64,000 bases of DNA, taken from the NCBI GenBank assembly GCA_018292915.2, contig JACVVK020000088.1, forward strand, positions 1,700,661 through 1,764,660, in the 5' to 3' direction. The position numbers and the translations under genes are program-made. The stretch comes from Batillaria attramentaria. Its lineage: Eukaryota > Mollusca > Gastropoda > Batillariidae. Shown here in pieces: positions 23,101-36,900 of this stretch (position 1 is the first letter of the stretch; each line of letters starts with the position of its first letter). The notes below the pieces were generated by a model. That model was not told the origin of the DNA, did not search any database, and saw nothing but the letters and a program-made list of their open reading frames with translations.

Positions 23101-26100
23101 ACATGCTTGCCTCAGCCTCGTGGAGATGCTGTTGGCGTACAGCTGAGACAAACCCACTTTATGGGTGTGATTTTCTGATGCTTCCCAAGTTATTGCATAA
23201 TTATGACAAGTTACACTGCAGGAAGTATGCATTGTTGTTTCCAGGCCTGGTTAAAACTGTGATGCCCATGACATTTTGCATATTGTTTGTGTGTTTCAGG
23301 TGAAGACAGCTTACATCAACTTCTTGAACCACTGCTACGTTGACACTGAGGTTGAGATGAAGGAGATCTACACAAGCAGACACATGTGGACCCTGTTTGA
23401 AAACTTCCTTGTCGACATGGCCATGGTATGTCTTCCTCCAACTCTGTCTTGTGGCAAACCACAATTTCTTATTGAGAATGGATTCCAGCTTAGCTGTATG
23501 GGTCTGTTGGTCCGTCTTTGACTTTAAGAGCAGTTTCACATACAATGACACTCTACAACATGTAGAGTTATTACATTATATACATGTACTGTGCATGCAC
23601 ACTCCTACATCCGCACGCACACAGCCACACCACTCCCCACTGTACCACATGATCTAGCACCTTTTTTTTTTTTTTTTTTTTAACTACTTTATTATCCCTT
23701 TCAGGAAATTCGGCTGCTTCCCCCAGGGGAAGCACATCGCCGCGGTGCAGCGCCACCCAATATCTATCCTTTTTTTTTTCTTTTTTTTTTTACAATTTTG
23801 ATGTGGGAGGAAAGCCGGATAACCCGGAAAGAAACCCCGAATGAGCAGCGTGGCAGCCAGGAAAAACTGGTATCACATATCACAAGCTCGACCTGGGCTC
23901 GAACCCACGCTTCATCGCCATGACATTGGTGATGGCCGTTCAGGAGCACAGCGGCTAAATCCGATGCGGTGCCTATTAGACCACCACTCACTCCTTTTCT
24001 GCAGATTGCCTTCCGGATGAGAAAAATGCTCTGATGGAGGAAAGAATTGTCGAACATTGACATATATGTCCTGTCCCTGTCTCAAGATATGAAGTGGTTT
24101 TTCTGCCTTTTTCTTGGTCTTCAGGTGTGCAATGCCACGAACGACAGGAAGCATGCCGACGTTCAGCTGGAGAACTACGTGACGGACACGGTCATGAGCA
24201 TCATCACCACATTCTTCAGCTCTCCTTTCTCCGACCAGAGCACGAACCTACAGGTGGGTGTTCTATGCTTGGCTGATTGTACAGTGAGCTAGGACTGTAT
24301 CTCGTGTTGTGTTCTGTGTTTGTGAGTGTAGGGTGACAGGCAGGGGAGGGTTTTCCTTGTTGCTGCTTATGTGTGTAGTTTGGCGATAGAGGCTTTCATG
24401 TTGCTGGAGGGGGGAGGGGGGGAGGTTCTTGGTAACTGTTACTTATACTTACCTAAACTTGCAGAGTAATGGGTTAAACTTACTACGTGTCATACTTTGT
24501 TCTCTCCCATTGATTTTTTTTTTGGAGTGTACTCAAGAAACTGTTGTGTTTCTTATACATATAATTTATTATGTTTTTGTGTGTTGTTCCTTTACACGTG
24601 GATTGTACTTGAAATGTTCCAGTGTTTTTGTGAATCTCCCTAGAACTTCCCTGTTGTTTCAGATTATTTTCCGCCATGTTCTGTGTTCTAAATTTCCATT
24701 GGCTTTTTGTCAGCAAAACTGTGAACTACTTCTTTGTAATTTCATCTCACAGAAAACTTCTACCACTTGTATTTACTTGGGCATGAGAATACCATTTCCC
24801 TGTTTATGTGCATGGTTGTGTTGTTATTTGCCTTTTTGGACAGTGAGCTTACTGGTGCTAAATTTAGACCTGGTGTGCTTAAAACTTGAGATTGCTCTCA
24901 CCGTGATTGTCTTCATACATGTCCTGCTTGTTGTGGCTGTGTGGAATAAGGGTTTTGTGGCTGGTTTGGTTTTTCACGCAGGTCCACCTTATTACATCAG
25001 AGGTTTGATATTCATTTTCAAAACCGTCACTACATTTTGTACTTGCATAGGTTCTGCATAATAATGGCATCGTAGGGGTTGTAGATTGGTTCTCCGTAGT
25101 TGTTACTAGAAGCAGTCTTTTTTTGAAATAGTTTATCTTTTATTAAAGTAAAACAAAACAAAACAACAACAACAAATGAAAAAAACAACAAGAAAAAGCA
25201 TTATCAGCATCAAAGTATCTTTTCTCTCTCTCTCTTTTTTTTTTTTTTTTTGGAAATTGTGGGGATGTGATGCATGAAGGATTTAATTGGAGGTGCATGA
25301 GTTCTTGTGCATTTATGTATAAGAGGTGGTTATAGAATTTGAGTACATTGATCTATAATTTTGTGGGGAGGGAAGTTCTGTCATGTACGCGCTCCATATT
25401 AATTCAAACTGTCGTCCTATAAGGTTTTCTGTACTATCTGTACTAGCTTAGGTACTGCTGTCTGTACTAGCTCATACATTTCACACACATATATATATAT
25501 TCGGAAGTGGGCACAGTTTGTATAACTTACACAAATGAAACACACACACGTGCATTATTCATCATCGTTCATCATATTTATCGTTTCATGTTTGCTTCTC
25601 ACGCTTATTTCGCACCTGCACGCAGGAGACGGTAAGCATAGCTTAATGCATACTTTCATGGCTGGGTTGAGTTTGTGCACCACTGTACACTGTCTCAGAT
25701 GCAGATGCTGACATAATTATTTATGTCATTGGCAGGCAATTATTTTTTGTTTCTGAAGCCACACAATGTTATTGGTCACAGTCCTGGAGAAAATCATTCA
25801 GTATGCAGATGTGTACCTACGTGACCAGATTACCAGCTTTGGTGTTTTGGGGTTTTTTTTGTTTTTTTTAAATTAATCTGCTTATTTAATCCTAGTGGCA
25901 TGTCAAAAGTAAAGTCAGGGATCAGAAGCTTTTTCCAGGAATGAAACAGCTTTTCAGAATTGTTTAACGCTGTCGTCTGCAAAAATGAACAGAAAAAGTC
26001 AGGGCTTTCCACATGTTCAAAAATTAATGTCTTAGTGTCTCACACTAAAAGTTTGTGAAGATCAAAACTTGGAACAAGCATGTTCAAATGGGTACACTGA

Positions 26101-29100
26101 ATGATTTCTCTCAGATTTTGACAAAATGCACATTTTAAAAAATGTTCAAGAGAAACTCTGTTAACTGGGTGCAAAGACCCAGTTGTCACGAGGCATGTAG
26201 GGATGGTTGCTTGCACACGTTGAGCTATAAGGGAAACCAAACTCTCCGTCTTATCTGAGGTGAAGTACTGCGGCTGGCTGCGTGAACAAAGCTGCCTGGA
26301 GGGGTTTCTCAATATTCAGTGTGTGCAAATTACCTATCCCTTAGCAGCGCATTTTTCTGCCCCACCGTGCATTTGAGCCATTGTACATGAGTGTACTGAA
26401 GTGTAGTGTTAGCTTTAAGGCAGTGCACACACATTATTTATCACAGTAGTCACAGTGCAACATCATGAGTACCATTTGAGCCATTGTACATGAGTGCACT
26501 GAAGTGTAGTGTTAGCTTTAAGGCAGTGCACACACATTATTTATCACAGTAGTCACAGTGCAACATCATGAGTACCATTTGAGCCATTGTACATGAGTGC
26601 ACTGAAGTGTAGTGTTAGCTTTAAGGCAGTGCACACACATTATTTATCACAGTAGTCACAGTGCAACATCATGAGTACCATTTGAGCCATTGTACATGAG
26701 TGTACTGAAGTGTAGTGTTAGCTTTAAGGCAGTGCACACACATTATTTATCACAGTAGTTACAGTGCAACATCATGAGTACCATTTCATTTACAGTGGGT
26801 TCAGAACTCTTGACATGTTGAGTTTCAGATCAGACCTGTTTTCTTAGACACTGGCATATTTGAACCAGTGGCAGGCGTTTTTACATTCCAAAACCGTATA
26901 CTCCTCCTCCATTTCCCGCCCCTGACATATTGTTATCACAGTTTTGGGGGAAGGTAATTGCCTTAATCAGATGAGAATTGATCTCCGGTGCTTCCGATCC
27001 ATTGATGTACACATGTATTTGATGTTGCACTGTTACAGGGGTTAGTCATTCTTTTCATTTCATTTGGGTTTTGTGACATGTACGCTGGTTATTAAAATAC
27101 AGCCAGTTGGTGTGTATCTATAGAGGACTTAATTCATTTTGCTTCTGACTGAGGGTCAACTTTTCTTGTGTAGTCTTGCCAGTGCCACATAGCCTGAGGC
27201 ACAGGTGCTGTTTTATTTGTATGTGTGTTTTTGTAGCTAGGTTTCAGTACCACACACCATTGATTTTTTTTTTTTATTCATTACATTTTCCCCCCAACAT
27301 TCATTTCTGTTCTACCGTTGGTCAGTAGGAAATTCATTTTTCAGGATGCAGATCGAACCACCCTTTGCCTGATTCCATGTATTAACGGACTTCTGCGCTT
27401 GTGTCCGTAATTGTAGCCATGAACTGTGTTGGTTATTTTATTCATGAGTCTGCATGTCTTCATTTCAAGTTATGTATTAAAATGCTGCTGTTTGACATAT
27501 ATACTTCGTTACGACCCATTGTATGCGGATCATTTTTAATGTCATTTAAAGAAACTTGTGCATGCTGTCCTCTTTTGGGGAGAGAGAGATCTTAACATTA
27601 TATGCATGTAGTTCTCATCCATTGTCAGAATTTTGCCAGCAGATCACAAATGACTTTTCATGAACAACTCTTGTGTTGATCCCCATCCCCCATTCCAAAT
27701 CCTGCCATGAGACAGTTGGTATGACTAGTTTGGCAGGAAGCAACTAACTGACCAACATTCTTATTTGCGGGATCAGACATGCTGTAGAACCTGTGGTAAA
27801 TAGCTTTGTGTTTTTTGCAGACAAACCAGCCAGTGTTTGTGAGGTTACTACAGGGCGCGTTCCGCGTCTCCCACTGTCAGTGGTTGACAGGTCCGCAGCG
27901 CTACCACGTGGAGAACTGCATCAAGACACTCTCTGAGAGCGGTATGGTCTTAACACTGTCCATCGTTCTCCTCTAGCTCCCACCCCACTCCCAGTTCAAG
28001 CAACTAGTTTTCATTCAAACCTTGATTGCGCTGACCAGTGAACAGTTGTGCGCAGGCAACTTAATCTTGTTGCTCGCTAGACTGCTGTGACACGTGTATG
28101 TTTTCTAGAACTGTCTCCATATACAAACTGTAGAGTGTACAAAAACTTAAACTGTTGTAATTCGTACTGAATTCAGCATCCCAGTGCATCAGTTGCTGTT
28201 CTTGAAAAGTTCTTTCAGCTACATATTATTTTGTCATCCAACAGTGTTCTAGCTAATTTGTCTCCCGAGTCATCATTGGCATTCAGAGATACAAAGACAA
28301 TTTTGTTTTTTTATATAATATTTTCCTTTTTCCTTTTTTTTCCTACCCTACTTTTTATCAGTGCCTTACTGCTGAGGTTAAAAATTAGGCTAGCAACCTC
28401 ATCGAATTGAAATCTCAACCTTGTTCCAGCCAAGAGTCGAGGTATTGCCATTCCAGTTGACTTGGACAGTCAGGTGAATTCTCTTTTTGAGCGCTCACAG
28501 ATCATCATCCGCAGCACCAACCGCTGGCTAAGCGTGCGTCAGAACCGACGGGAATCCTCCCCGGCCACCTCGCGAGACTACCGCACCGCCATCATCGAGG
28601 GGCTGCAGGTATGCCAAATTAGTACATTTAAGTAGTATTGAAAACAGCCTGCCTTATGATTGAAAACTCCCAGTGTCAAACAGGTGGTTTGAAAAACAAT
28701 AAGAAGAAAGTTCTTTGAGCTCACAGATGCAGTAGTCACTTTCTTATTATTGTTTCTTATGTACACTGAACATCACATGATAGGAATGTGTTGCCTCAGA
28801 TCAGTTTGTATCCTGGTGATATGACATACCACTAGCTAGAGACATACATTTTGGTTCACAACCTTGCAGTGTATGCCCACAGAAGGCTATAATTGTGCTG
28901 ATGTCATGCTGTTGTCATCGTAAGTGGCCTGGGTGGATGTGTGAACTGGGGAAACGTTGGCCTGTGCCCCTTTACAGTTTTCAAGAAATTAGCTTCCGAG
29001 CTTGCTTCCCTTTCTCATTGATAAAATTGATCTGCATCCTTCAGTTACCATGCAAAATAACTTTTCGCTTCTAGGATATCGTGGCTACCCTCGAAGACCA

Positions 29101-32100
29101 GATGCGCCCCCTGGTGCAAGCAGAGTTGTCTGTCCTTGTTGATGTCCTGCATCGCCCAGAGCTTCTCTTTCCTCCTGGGACGGAGGCACGGAAAAAGTGT
29201 GAAACCGGCGGATTTATTTCAAGGTAATGCTTTTAAAGCACCGCTTCCACAGTTGAAATCCTTGCATTGTTCAGTCACTTTTGTGCTGCCCAATTTAAGA
29301 CTGGAAATGGTTGTAAAGTACATATGCATGCATATGCTGCTGGCGTACATAGGAACAATATTCAGTTCTTGGTTGATTTATTTGTTTGGCAGAAGGACAG
29401 GAAATGTATAGCTGCTGTCCGTTGTATGCCACTCTCTTTGTTAAGTTTATGAAACGATGGCAGTTGAATTGATGGGAATAGTGTCTGAATTACTTGTGAC
29501 GTGCAGAAAAGCAGATTGGAGACTCTCCTTGTTGAAACTTTGTCATGCAAGTCAAGCATCACACGATCCAAAAACTTAAAACTGCTGAAGTTTGTACTGA
29601 ATTCAGCATCCCAGTGAAACTTTGTCATGCAAGTCAAGCATCACACGAGTCTGAACTGTGCCTGTAATTTGTCCCCAGGCTGATAAAGCACACAGAGCGC
29701 CTCCTGGAGGAGAAGGAAGAGACGCTGTGTGTCAAAGTGCTGCAGACTCTGAAGGAGATGATGACCATTGAAATTGACTATGGGGAGAAGGTGTGTACTT
29801 TTCACAAATCTTACTGTTATTTTTCTTCTTTTTCTTTGCTTTGTTTTTGTCAGCTAGAAGATAAACATACAGAAAGAATGCTGTGGGTTGTACGTTATAA
29901 AAGGGTACAGGTTTTGAAAGTTACATTAGGGTGAAGGTTTTGAGTGTTATGCAGGGGTGAAGGCTGTGAATGTTGGAACGGGGTGAAGGTTATGAATGTT
30001 GGAAAGGGGTGAAGGTTATGAATGTTGGAACGGGGTGAAGGTTATGAATGTTGGAAAGGGGTGAAGGTTATGAATGTTGGAAAGGGGTGAAGGTTATGAA
30101 TGTTGGAAAGGGGTGAAGGTTATGAATGTTGGAAAGGGGTGAAGGTTATGAATGTTGGAAAGGGGTGAAGGTTATGAATGTTGGAACGGGGTGAAGGTTA
30201 TGAATGTTGGAAAGGGGTGCAGGTTATGAATGTTGGAAAGGGATGGAGGTTATGAATGTTGGAAAGGGGTGAAGGTTATGAATGTTGGAAAGGGGTGAAG
30301 GTTATGAATGTTGGAACGGGGTGAAGGTTATGAATGTTGGAAAGGGGTGAAGGTTATGAATGTTGGAAAGGGGTGGAGGTTATGAATGTTGGAAAGGGGT
30401 GCAGGTTCTGAATGTTGGGAGCTGTGCAGGCTCTAAATTTTACAAAAAGATGCAGGCTCTGAAGGATGTGGATACCTTGAATTTAAAGATATGGACATAT
30501 GGAAGTTGCTTTTGGTACACTGTTTTGCTAACTTCAAAAGAAGTCCCTGTGTTTCTAAAATATTTATCTTTATTCACATACTCAGCTTAAATCTCACAAA
30601 CTTAAAAGTATCAGTATCAATCAGTACAGAGTTTATGCACTAATACTTTACATTGTGTATATCATTACATGACTGTCTTGCTGTGTTACCAATAAACTAC
30701 CAAGCTTTTCTTGTTGCTAATTATGTACTACACATATTTAAATGTATGTGTGTGTTTAGGTTTAAACATCCTTTGATTTTTGTAACTACAGTCCATTTGT
30801 AGCCGTATCACAGAACCTCATTAGCACACTCGCGTTTATCCCTTTGGTCCCAGATGTCACACTTGCATTGTATAGGCTAACATCGTTTTCTCCTCATTTA
30901 AATTGTACCATGACGGTGTGTATTGCTTTTAAATTGCTGAGTTTGTCCCTGTTCACGTAGGTCATTCAGAAACAGGCAAGTGGTGCTCATTGGGGTTTTT
31001 TTTTTTTTTTTGGGGGGGGGGGGGGGGGTTGTTTTTTTTTGTTAGATAAATGCAGGGAATGGCTGAAGTATGTTGGCTGCTGGCATTCTGCGTTTTTCAG
31101 GATGTTGAGTGAAAATTAACAGACATCTGTGGATCTTGCACTTCAGCGGACTGAATCTTTCTTTTTTTTCCTTTTTTTTGTTTTTTGTATTGACCAAGGT
31201 TTACATAACCTGTCACCTTCACGCTTTCGAATAAAAGCATTTCCATTTTAAGGATTAATTTACAAATCATCAACACTCATGACTATGTTACTGTGTAGCC
31301 ACAGTTCAATTGTAGTGTGAAATGGAAACCCATACATGGCTTTTTCCTGTCCTCACATTTCATGCTGACTAAAGGTGGACGTTAAGACTCTTAGTAAGAA
31401 AGAGCTTGAAGACCATCGTCGGGTAAGACTGCATCCTCAGTATCGTATTTGTACTGATCATTTTGTTCTCTTGCATTTATTTCTTTTAGTGTCCATCCTT
31501 TCTACCCCATTCATCAGTTCTTCCCCCCCCCCCCCCTTTTTTTTTTTTTTTTTTTTTGTTGCAAATTTGGTGAGAACTCCTGGAACAGTTTGTTGTCTAG
31601 GCATTGTGGTACGTTATGTCATGGTATGATCATTCATTTTCATCGTTTGTTTATGGAAGACTTAGAAACCAGCTGGGGAACTTTGTTGAATCATGGCATA
31701 TTTGTTTTGGATGTTTTCAGAAGTTCACACCTTAATCAGTGCTCTCATTGGTGTAGTACTTAACATTTTAATCATCATCTAGATGTTTTGTTTTGTTTCT
31801 TATAAGTGTAATGATGTTTGAGGAGCCTGATTTTTTTTAATTTTTTTTTTTAAATGTTGTGCGTTGTTGTGATGTAGGTCAGGGTGATCTATATTGTGAT
31901 TTTGTTGTCGCAGTGTCTGTTGCATCTGCCGTTGGCAAACTTCAGTCATGATTTTCATCCCCCCCCCCCCACCCCCCATCATATGACTTGTAGTTGTAAA
32001 AAGAAGCATGTAATGGAATGTTCTTGTAAAATTGGTTGTTTGTTGTTGTTTTTTCACCAAATCCCCCCTCCCCCCTTCTTTTTTAGTTGTTCTTTCAAAT

Positions 32101-33905
32101 CAGATACGCTTGGTACTGGTTACTGAGGTACAGATAGTAGGCTTTAGTACAAGGTTCCAGAAGTGTTGACTTTTTTCCAACAAAAGGTTACATGCAGGCA
32201 AGCTATAAAAAGTAAAAAATAAAAACCGAACCCAGCAACAGCAAATAATGTGGTCATAATAACAAACCCGGCAACAGCAAATAATGTGGTCATAATAACA
32301 AACCCAGCAACAGCAAATAATGTGGTCATAATAACAAACCCAGCAACAGCAAATAATGTGGTCATAATAACAAACCCGGCAACAGCAAATAATGTGGTCA
32401 TAATAACAAACCCGGCAACAGCAAATAATGTGGTCATAATAACAACATTCCCATTAACACTTGTTCTTGCTTAAACACCTCCACCCTCAGTCATTTGATT
32501 ATTGTGTTCGTCTGTCAATTTCATATGTTTGTAGTCAGAAGGCAAAAAATCAAAGAAGTTTGAAAATGCTGGGGAAGACAAGGTGAGTGTTTGAGACAGT
32601 AGCTGGCACCTATAGAGCTTCTTAGGGCTTTCAAACACACACCACTCACCTTATCAGCAACAAATTGTGTACAGTACATGTACATCCTTCTCTCCAACAT
32701 CGGATGATAACGCAAAAGAAATAGTTTCGGGGAAGGGAAATAAAATCATCAGAGTGCACTGGATGAACTGTTCGGTCACCTATTTTTAGTTTACTTTGGT
32801 TCAGCTTGCAAGGTGTCCTCTCACGCACAGTTGCACACAGATTTAACAACTACAGCATAGAATAAACCATCTTTTTTTCCTCGCTCACAAGCTTTGTTAA
32901 TTAACTCTCTGCATCTGGTAAGAACTTTTGGTTTCGTAATGACTTCTCAACTCAGTTGCGGCTGCTCACAGAGGAAATCTTTACTGACTGAGGTCTGCAC
33001 ATTCTGTCACAGAACTGGATGTGCAGGTCATTATTGTAATTGTTGCAAATGGCATACAAGTCAAATTCTTTTTAAAAAAAAACAAAAAAACCTTTGGCTG
33101 AGCACAAAATGTCTAAAGACAAGATTTGTCATTTTGATTGCACCCTTCCACCATACCTTTCGGCTTCACTCGTCACCTATCAACTGTCGCAAACCCTCCG
33201 GTCGTCGACCAAGAGGCTTCTCAAAATTCCCAAGCGCAACCTGAAATCCTTTGGCGAACGCTGTTTCAGTTTTGTTGCACCAACCATTTGGAATTCCCTG
33301 CCAGCACATCTGAGAAATGCGCCCACACTGTCTGTTTTTAAGAGCAATCTTAAAACGTTCCTCTTTTGTAAAGCTTTCCAGTAATTTCCGGTGTCAGCAA
33401 CTAGTCAGTTTCACCAGTGTATATCTGTCCACTGTTTGTAAAATGTGCGTGAGTGTCGGTGAGTGATTGGCGCATTGAGTTTATGCCAAAGAAATGCGCC
33501 CTACAAATGCCATTTATTATTATTATTATTATTATTATTAAAAGACAATACGTGGGCCAATCACAGTGTTCATTTTGTTTGCTTGTAGTGTTGGAACAAA
33601 ATAACCTGTAGGCATAATTTTACCATCAGCTGATACTATACTCACAAGACTGAAGGGATTTTGCACCTGTTCAGTATGACACTTTGGGTTTTGGTTCATT
33701 GATAACTTTAAATTCACAAAAAAAATTGGACACAGAACTTTCTGGTGTGACCTCTATGTTGCTCTCCCTGCATCCTCTTGCTTACGACGTTAGCCACCAG
33801 CACATTGGTATGTTTGGGATCAAGTTATACATGTATATACATTTCTGGGTAAATGTGGGTAGCTAGTACAGATGTACATGTTCTCTGATGTTTGTGTGTG
33901 TGTTA

Positions 33906-33966
<61 letters not shown>

Positions 33967-36900
33967 TGTTGATGCTCATGCCGTATTTTCGTGGATAGGC
34001 TGAAAAAATTTGAGTCTTATGACTCTATTGAGCCATGACTCTATTCCTTTAATCAGTCTTTCATCATTGCATGACCTTTTCCACATTTGCATGATATCTT
34101 TAGACATTGTACTGCCAGTGTTTGGAGGCCTGTGAAGTTATGTCTGTTAATGATTATTTGTATTCAAGAACAGTGGTCGTATTGCTACAGATTTCATTTC
34201 ATATCTCATAATAGTAGCTGTATGTGTGATTTATAAAAGATATACACACCAAATAATAACAGATTGTGGTGTTTGTGTGTACTACATGTAATATGTTTTT
34301 CAAATACCGCACTTTCATTTGTGTAAATGTCAGATCTTTCAGAGTTAATTGTTCACAGTCATAGCTTTACATGTGTCATTCATACCAAAGCTTCAGACTT
34401 GAATTATAAGTGTCACTAATGTCTGTAGTTATCGGTTCATATGTGCCATATTTCATGCCATGTTTCATACATAGTTTCATACACTCAAAGAGGAGTATCA
34501 TGCTTAGCAGCAACTAGGTCATGGTTATCCAAATGCAGCATGTACTTTCATTCAGAGGGATACCCAAAAGTGACACACATGCTTCTCTGGAACACCCAAT
34601 AGTAACATGCTTCTCTGGGTTATTCTACTGGAGAGGATGAGGGAGGCAGTCGACCCTATGCTCCGAGACCAGCAGGCGGGCTTTCGCAGGAACAGGTCCT
34701 GCGCTGACCAGATCGCCAGCCTACGCATCATCGTTGAGCAGTCACTGGAGTGGAACTCCCCCCTCTACATCAACTTCATAGACTATGAGAAGGCCTTCGA
34801 CAGTGTAGACAGAGAGGCGCTGTGGAAGCTGCTAAGGCACTATGGAGTTCCCGGGAAGATCATCTCCCTGATCCAGTGCACCTACAAAGACATGAGCTGC
34901 AGGATTGCCCATGCCGGCCAGTTGTCAGAAAGCTTCGAGGTGAAGACCGGAGTCCGCCAGGGATGCCTGTTGTCCCCGTTCCTCTTCCTCCTGGTCATCG
35001 ACTGGATCATGAAGACCACCACAACAGGCAGGAAAAACGGGATACAGTGGACACTCTGGACGCAGCTGGATGACCTCGACTTTGCGGACGACCTGGCGCT
35101 CCTGTCTCACAGCCACAGCCAGATGCAGGACAAGACTACATGCCTGGAAGCCACATCAGCCGGAACAGGGCTCAAGATCAACAGGAGGAAAACCGAGCTG
35201 ATGAAGATCAACACCACTGCCAACACACCAGTCACAGTCGGTGGAGAGCCCATCAGGGAGGTGGAGTCTTTTGTCTACCTGGGGAGTGTGGTTGATGGAC
35301 AGGGAGGCACAGACCGAGACGTCACAGCCAGAATCGGCAAGGCAAGAGCAGCAATGGTCATGCTGAAGAACATCTGGGCATCCAAAGTTGTCAGCATAAG
35401 AACCAAACTTCGCATCTTCAACTCCAACGTGAAGTCAGTTCTGCTCTACGGATGCGAAACATGGAGGACAACGAAGACGATGCAGCAGAAGATCCAGACA
35501 TTTCTCAACACCTGTCTGAGGCGCATCTTCAACATCCGATGGCCAGAGAAGATCCGGAACGAAGAGCTGTGGGAGCGAGCAGGGCAGGAACCAGCGGCCA
35601 AGCAGACCCTGCGGAGAAAGTGGGGCTGGATTGGACACACCCTCAGGAAGCCAGCATCCAGCACCACACGCCAAGCCCTGACATGGAACCCACAGGGGAA
35701 AAGGAAGAGAGGCCGGCCTCGCAACAGCTGGAGGCGGGACACTGAGGCAGAGTTATATAAGCAGGGGACCAACTGGACTGGAGTGGCAAGAATAGCCCAG
35801 AACAGAGTGCGATGGCGAAGGGTTGTCGATGGCCTATGCTCCACGTGGAGCCAGGGGCCTAAGTAAGTAAGTAAGTTCTCTGGGTTACTAGTTACGTCAT
35901 TTGCATTTATTGTCACCATGTTTTAACATCTTTTTATACATAGTAGGTCTGGATGCGCAAAACATGTACTTTAAACCATGCAGCACAACAAAATGTGCTG
36001 TATCCTCTGGCAGCAACAAAAAGAGAAATTGTTTTTCAGCTGTATTCTGACGAAAGTCACTAGCTTCAGACCATGCTTACAGCACCTCTTTCACAGTGCT
36101 GTTGACAAACATTTTCCTTTCTCACCAGGGTGAGGCACTGCGGCAGAGTCTGTTGACACGTTTCTACGGCCGATCTCAAGTGCGCGGGCGACGAGACAGT
36201 AACGCGGGCAGTGGTGGCAAGTCCTCAGGAGGAGGGGGACCTGGAACAGTGGTGCTTAGTCGAACAGAACTCACTCTTCATGAAGTCCAGGTGAGACAAC
36301 TGTGCTTGCTGGCAACAGACAGCTTCCAAAATCCCATTACTCTTAGTCATACAAAATGGCGTATTTGCAGTCAGCAACCAGTTGATTTACTGATCCATCA
36401 TTCTTTGTTCTCCCATGAGCTGTAAAAGATATCACCATCTTCATGTGATTCTTGTGTAGCGGGATTTTGAGAATAGCTAGATCAGAGTGATACACTTTCC
36501 CTACTTCTCCCGAGCTTCTCTCAAAATGGGAGTTGCTACAAATTTCGCGATGATTTCAAAATACATTTGAAATATTTCAAAAGGATCATTAGGAAGGAAA
36601 CCCCCCAGATGTTTGGTCATCAGTTCAGACTTTTGCATGCTGAGTTCAATGATTTCTGTTGAAATTATACAAATGATAATAATAGCGCTGTAACTATAAG
36701 CGATGATTATGTGTTTTTTGTTTATATTTTTTCTTTGTACGGCAGCATACTGACAAGAAGTGAAGAACCAAAAAATACTGACATTCTTGTGAAATAGTAC
36801 TGCCAGGCACTTCGGGGGATTGGCACCTCTGCTGATATCATTCCCTGATCTGGTTTCAGTTTTCAGTTCTAACATATCAGTTGGTAATGGGTGTGCATCA

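Noticed and set aside
24429..25061. 210-codon open frame in an ITPR intron
   Set aside because: It begins at a non-ATG codon, is T-rich and rich in Leu/Phe/Cys, has no recognisable motif, and lies between two ITPR exons that join perfectly without it.
30955..30985. Possible extra microexon VIQKQA between exons v and w
   Set aside because: Short acceptor- and donor-like sequences only; no alignment to ITPR and a weak polypyrimidine tract.
29929..32441. Regular direct repeats resembling a CRISPR array
   Set aside because: Units of 26 and 36 bp are contiguous, without unique spacers, and lie in introns of an animal gene.
35446..35919. 157-codon minus-strand frame
   Set aside because: Shadow of the LINE reverse transcriptase frame on the plus strand.
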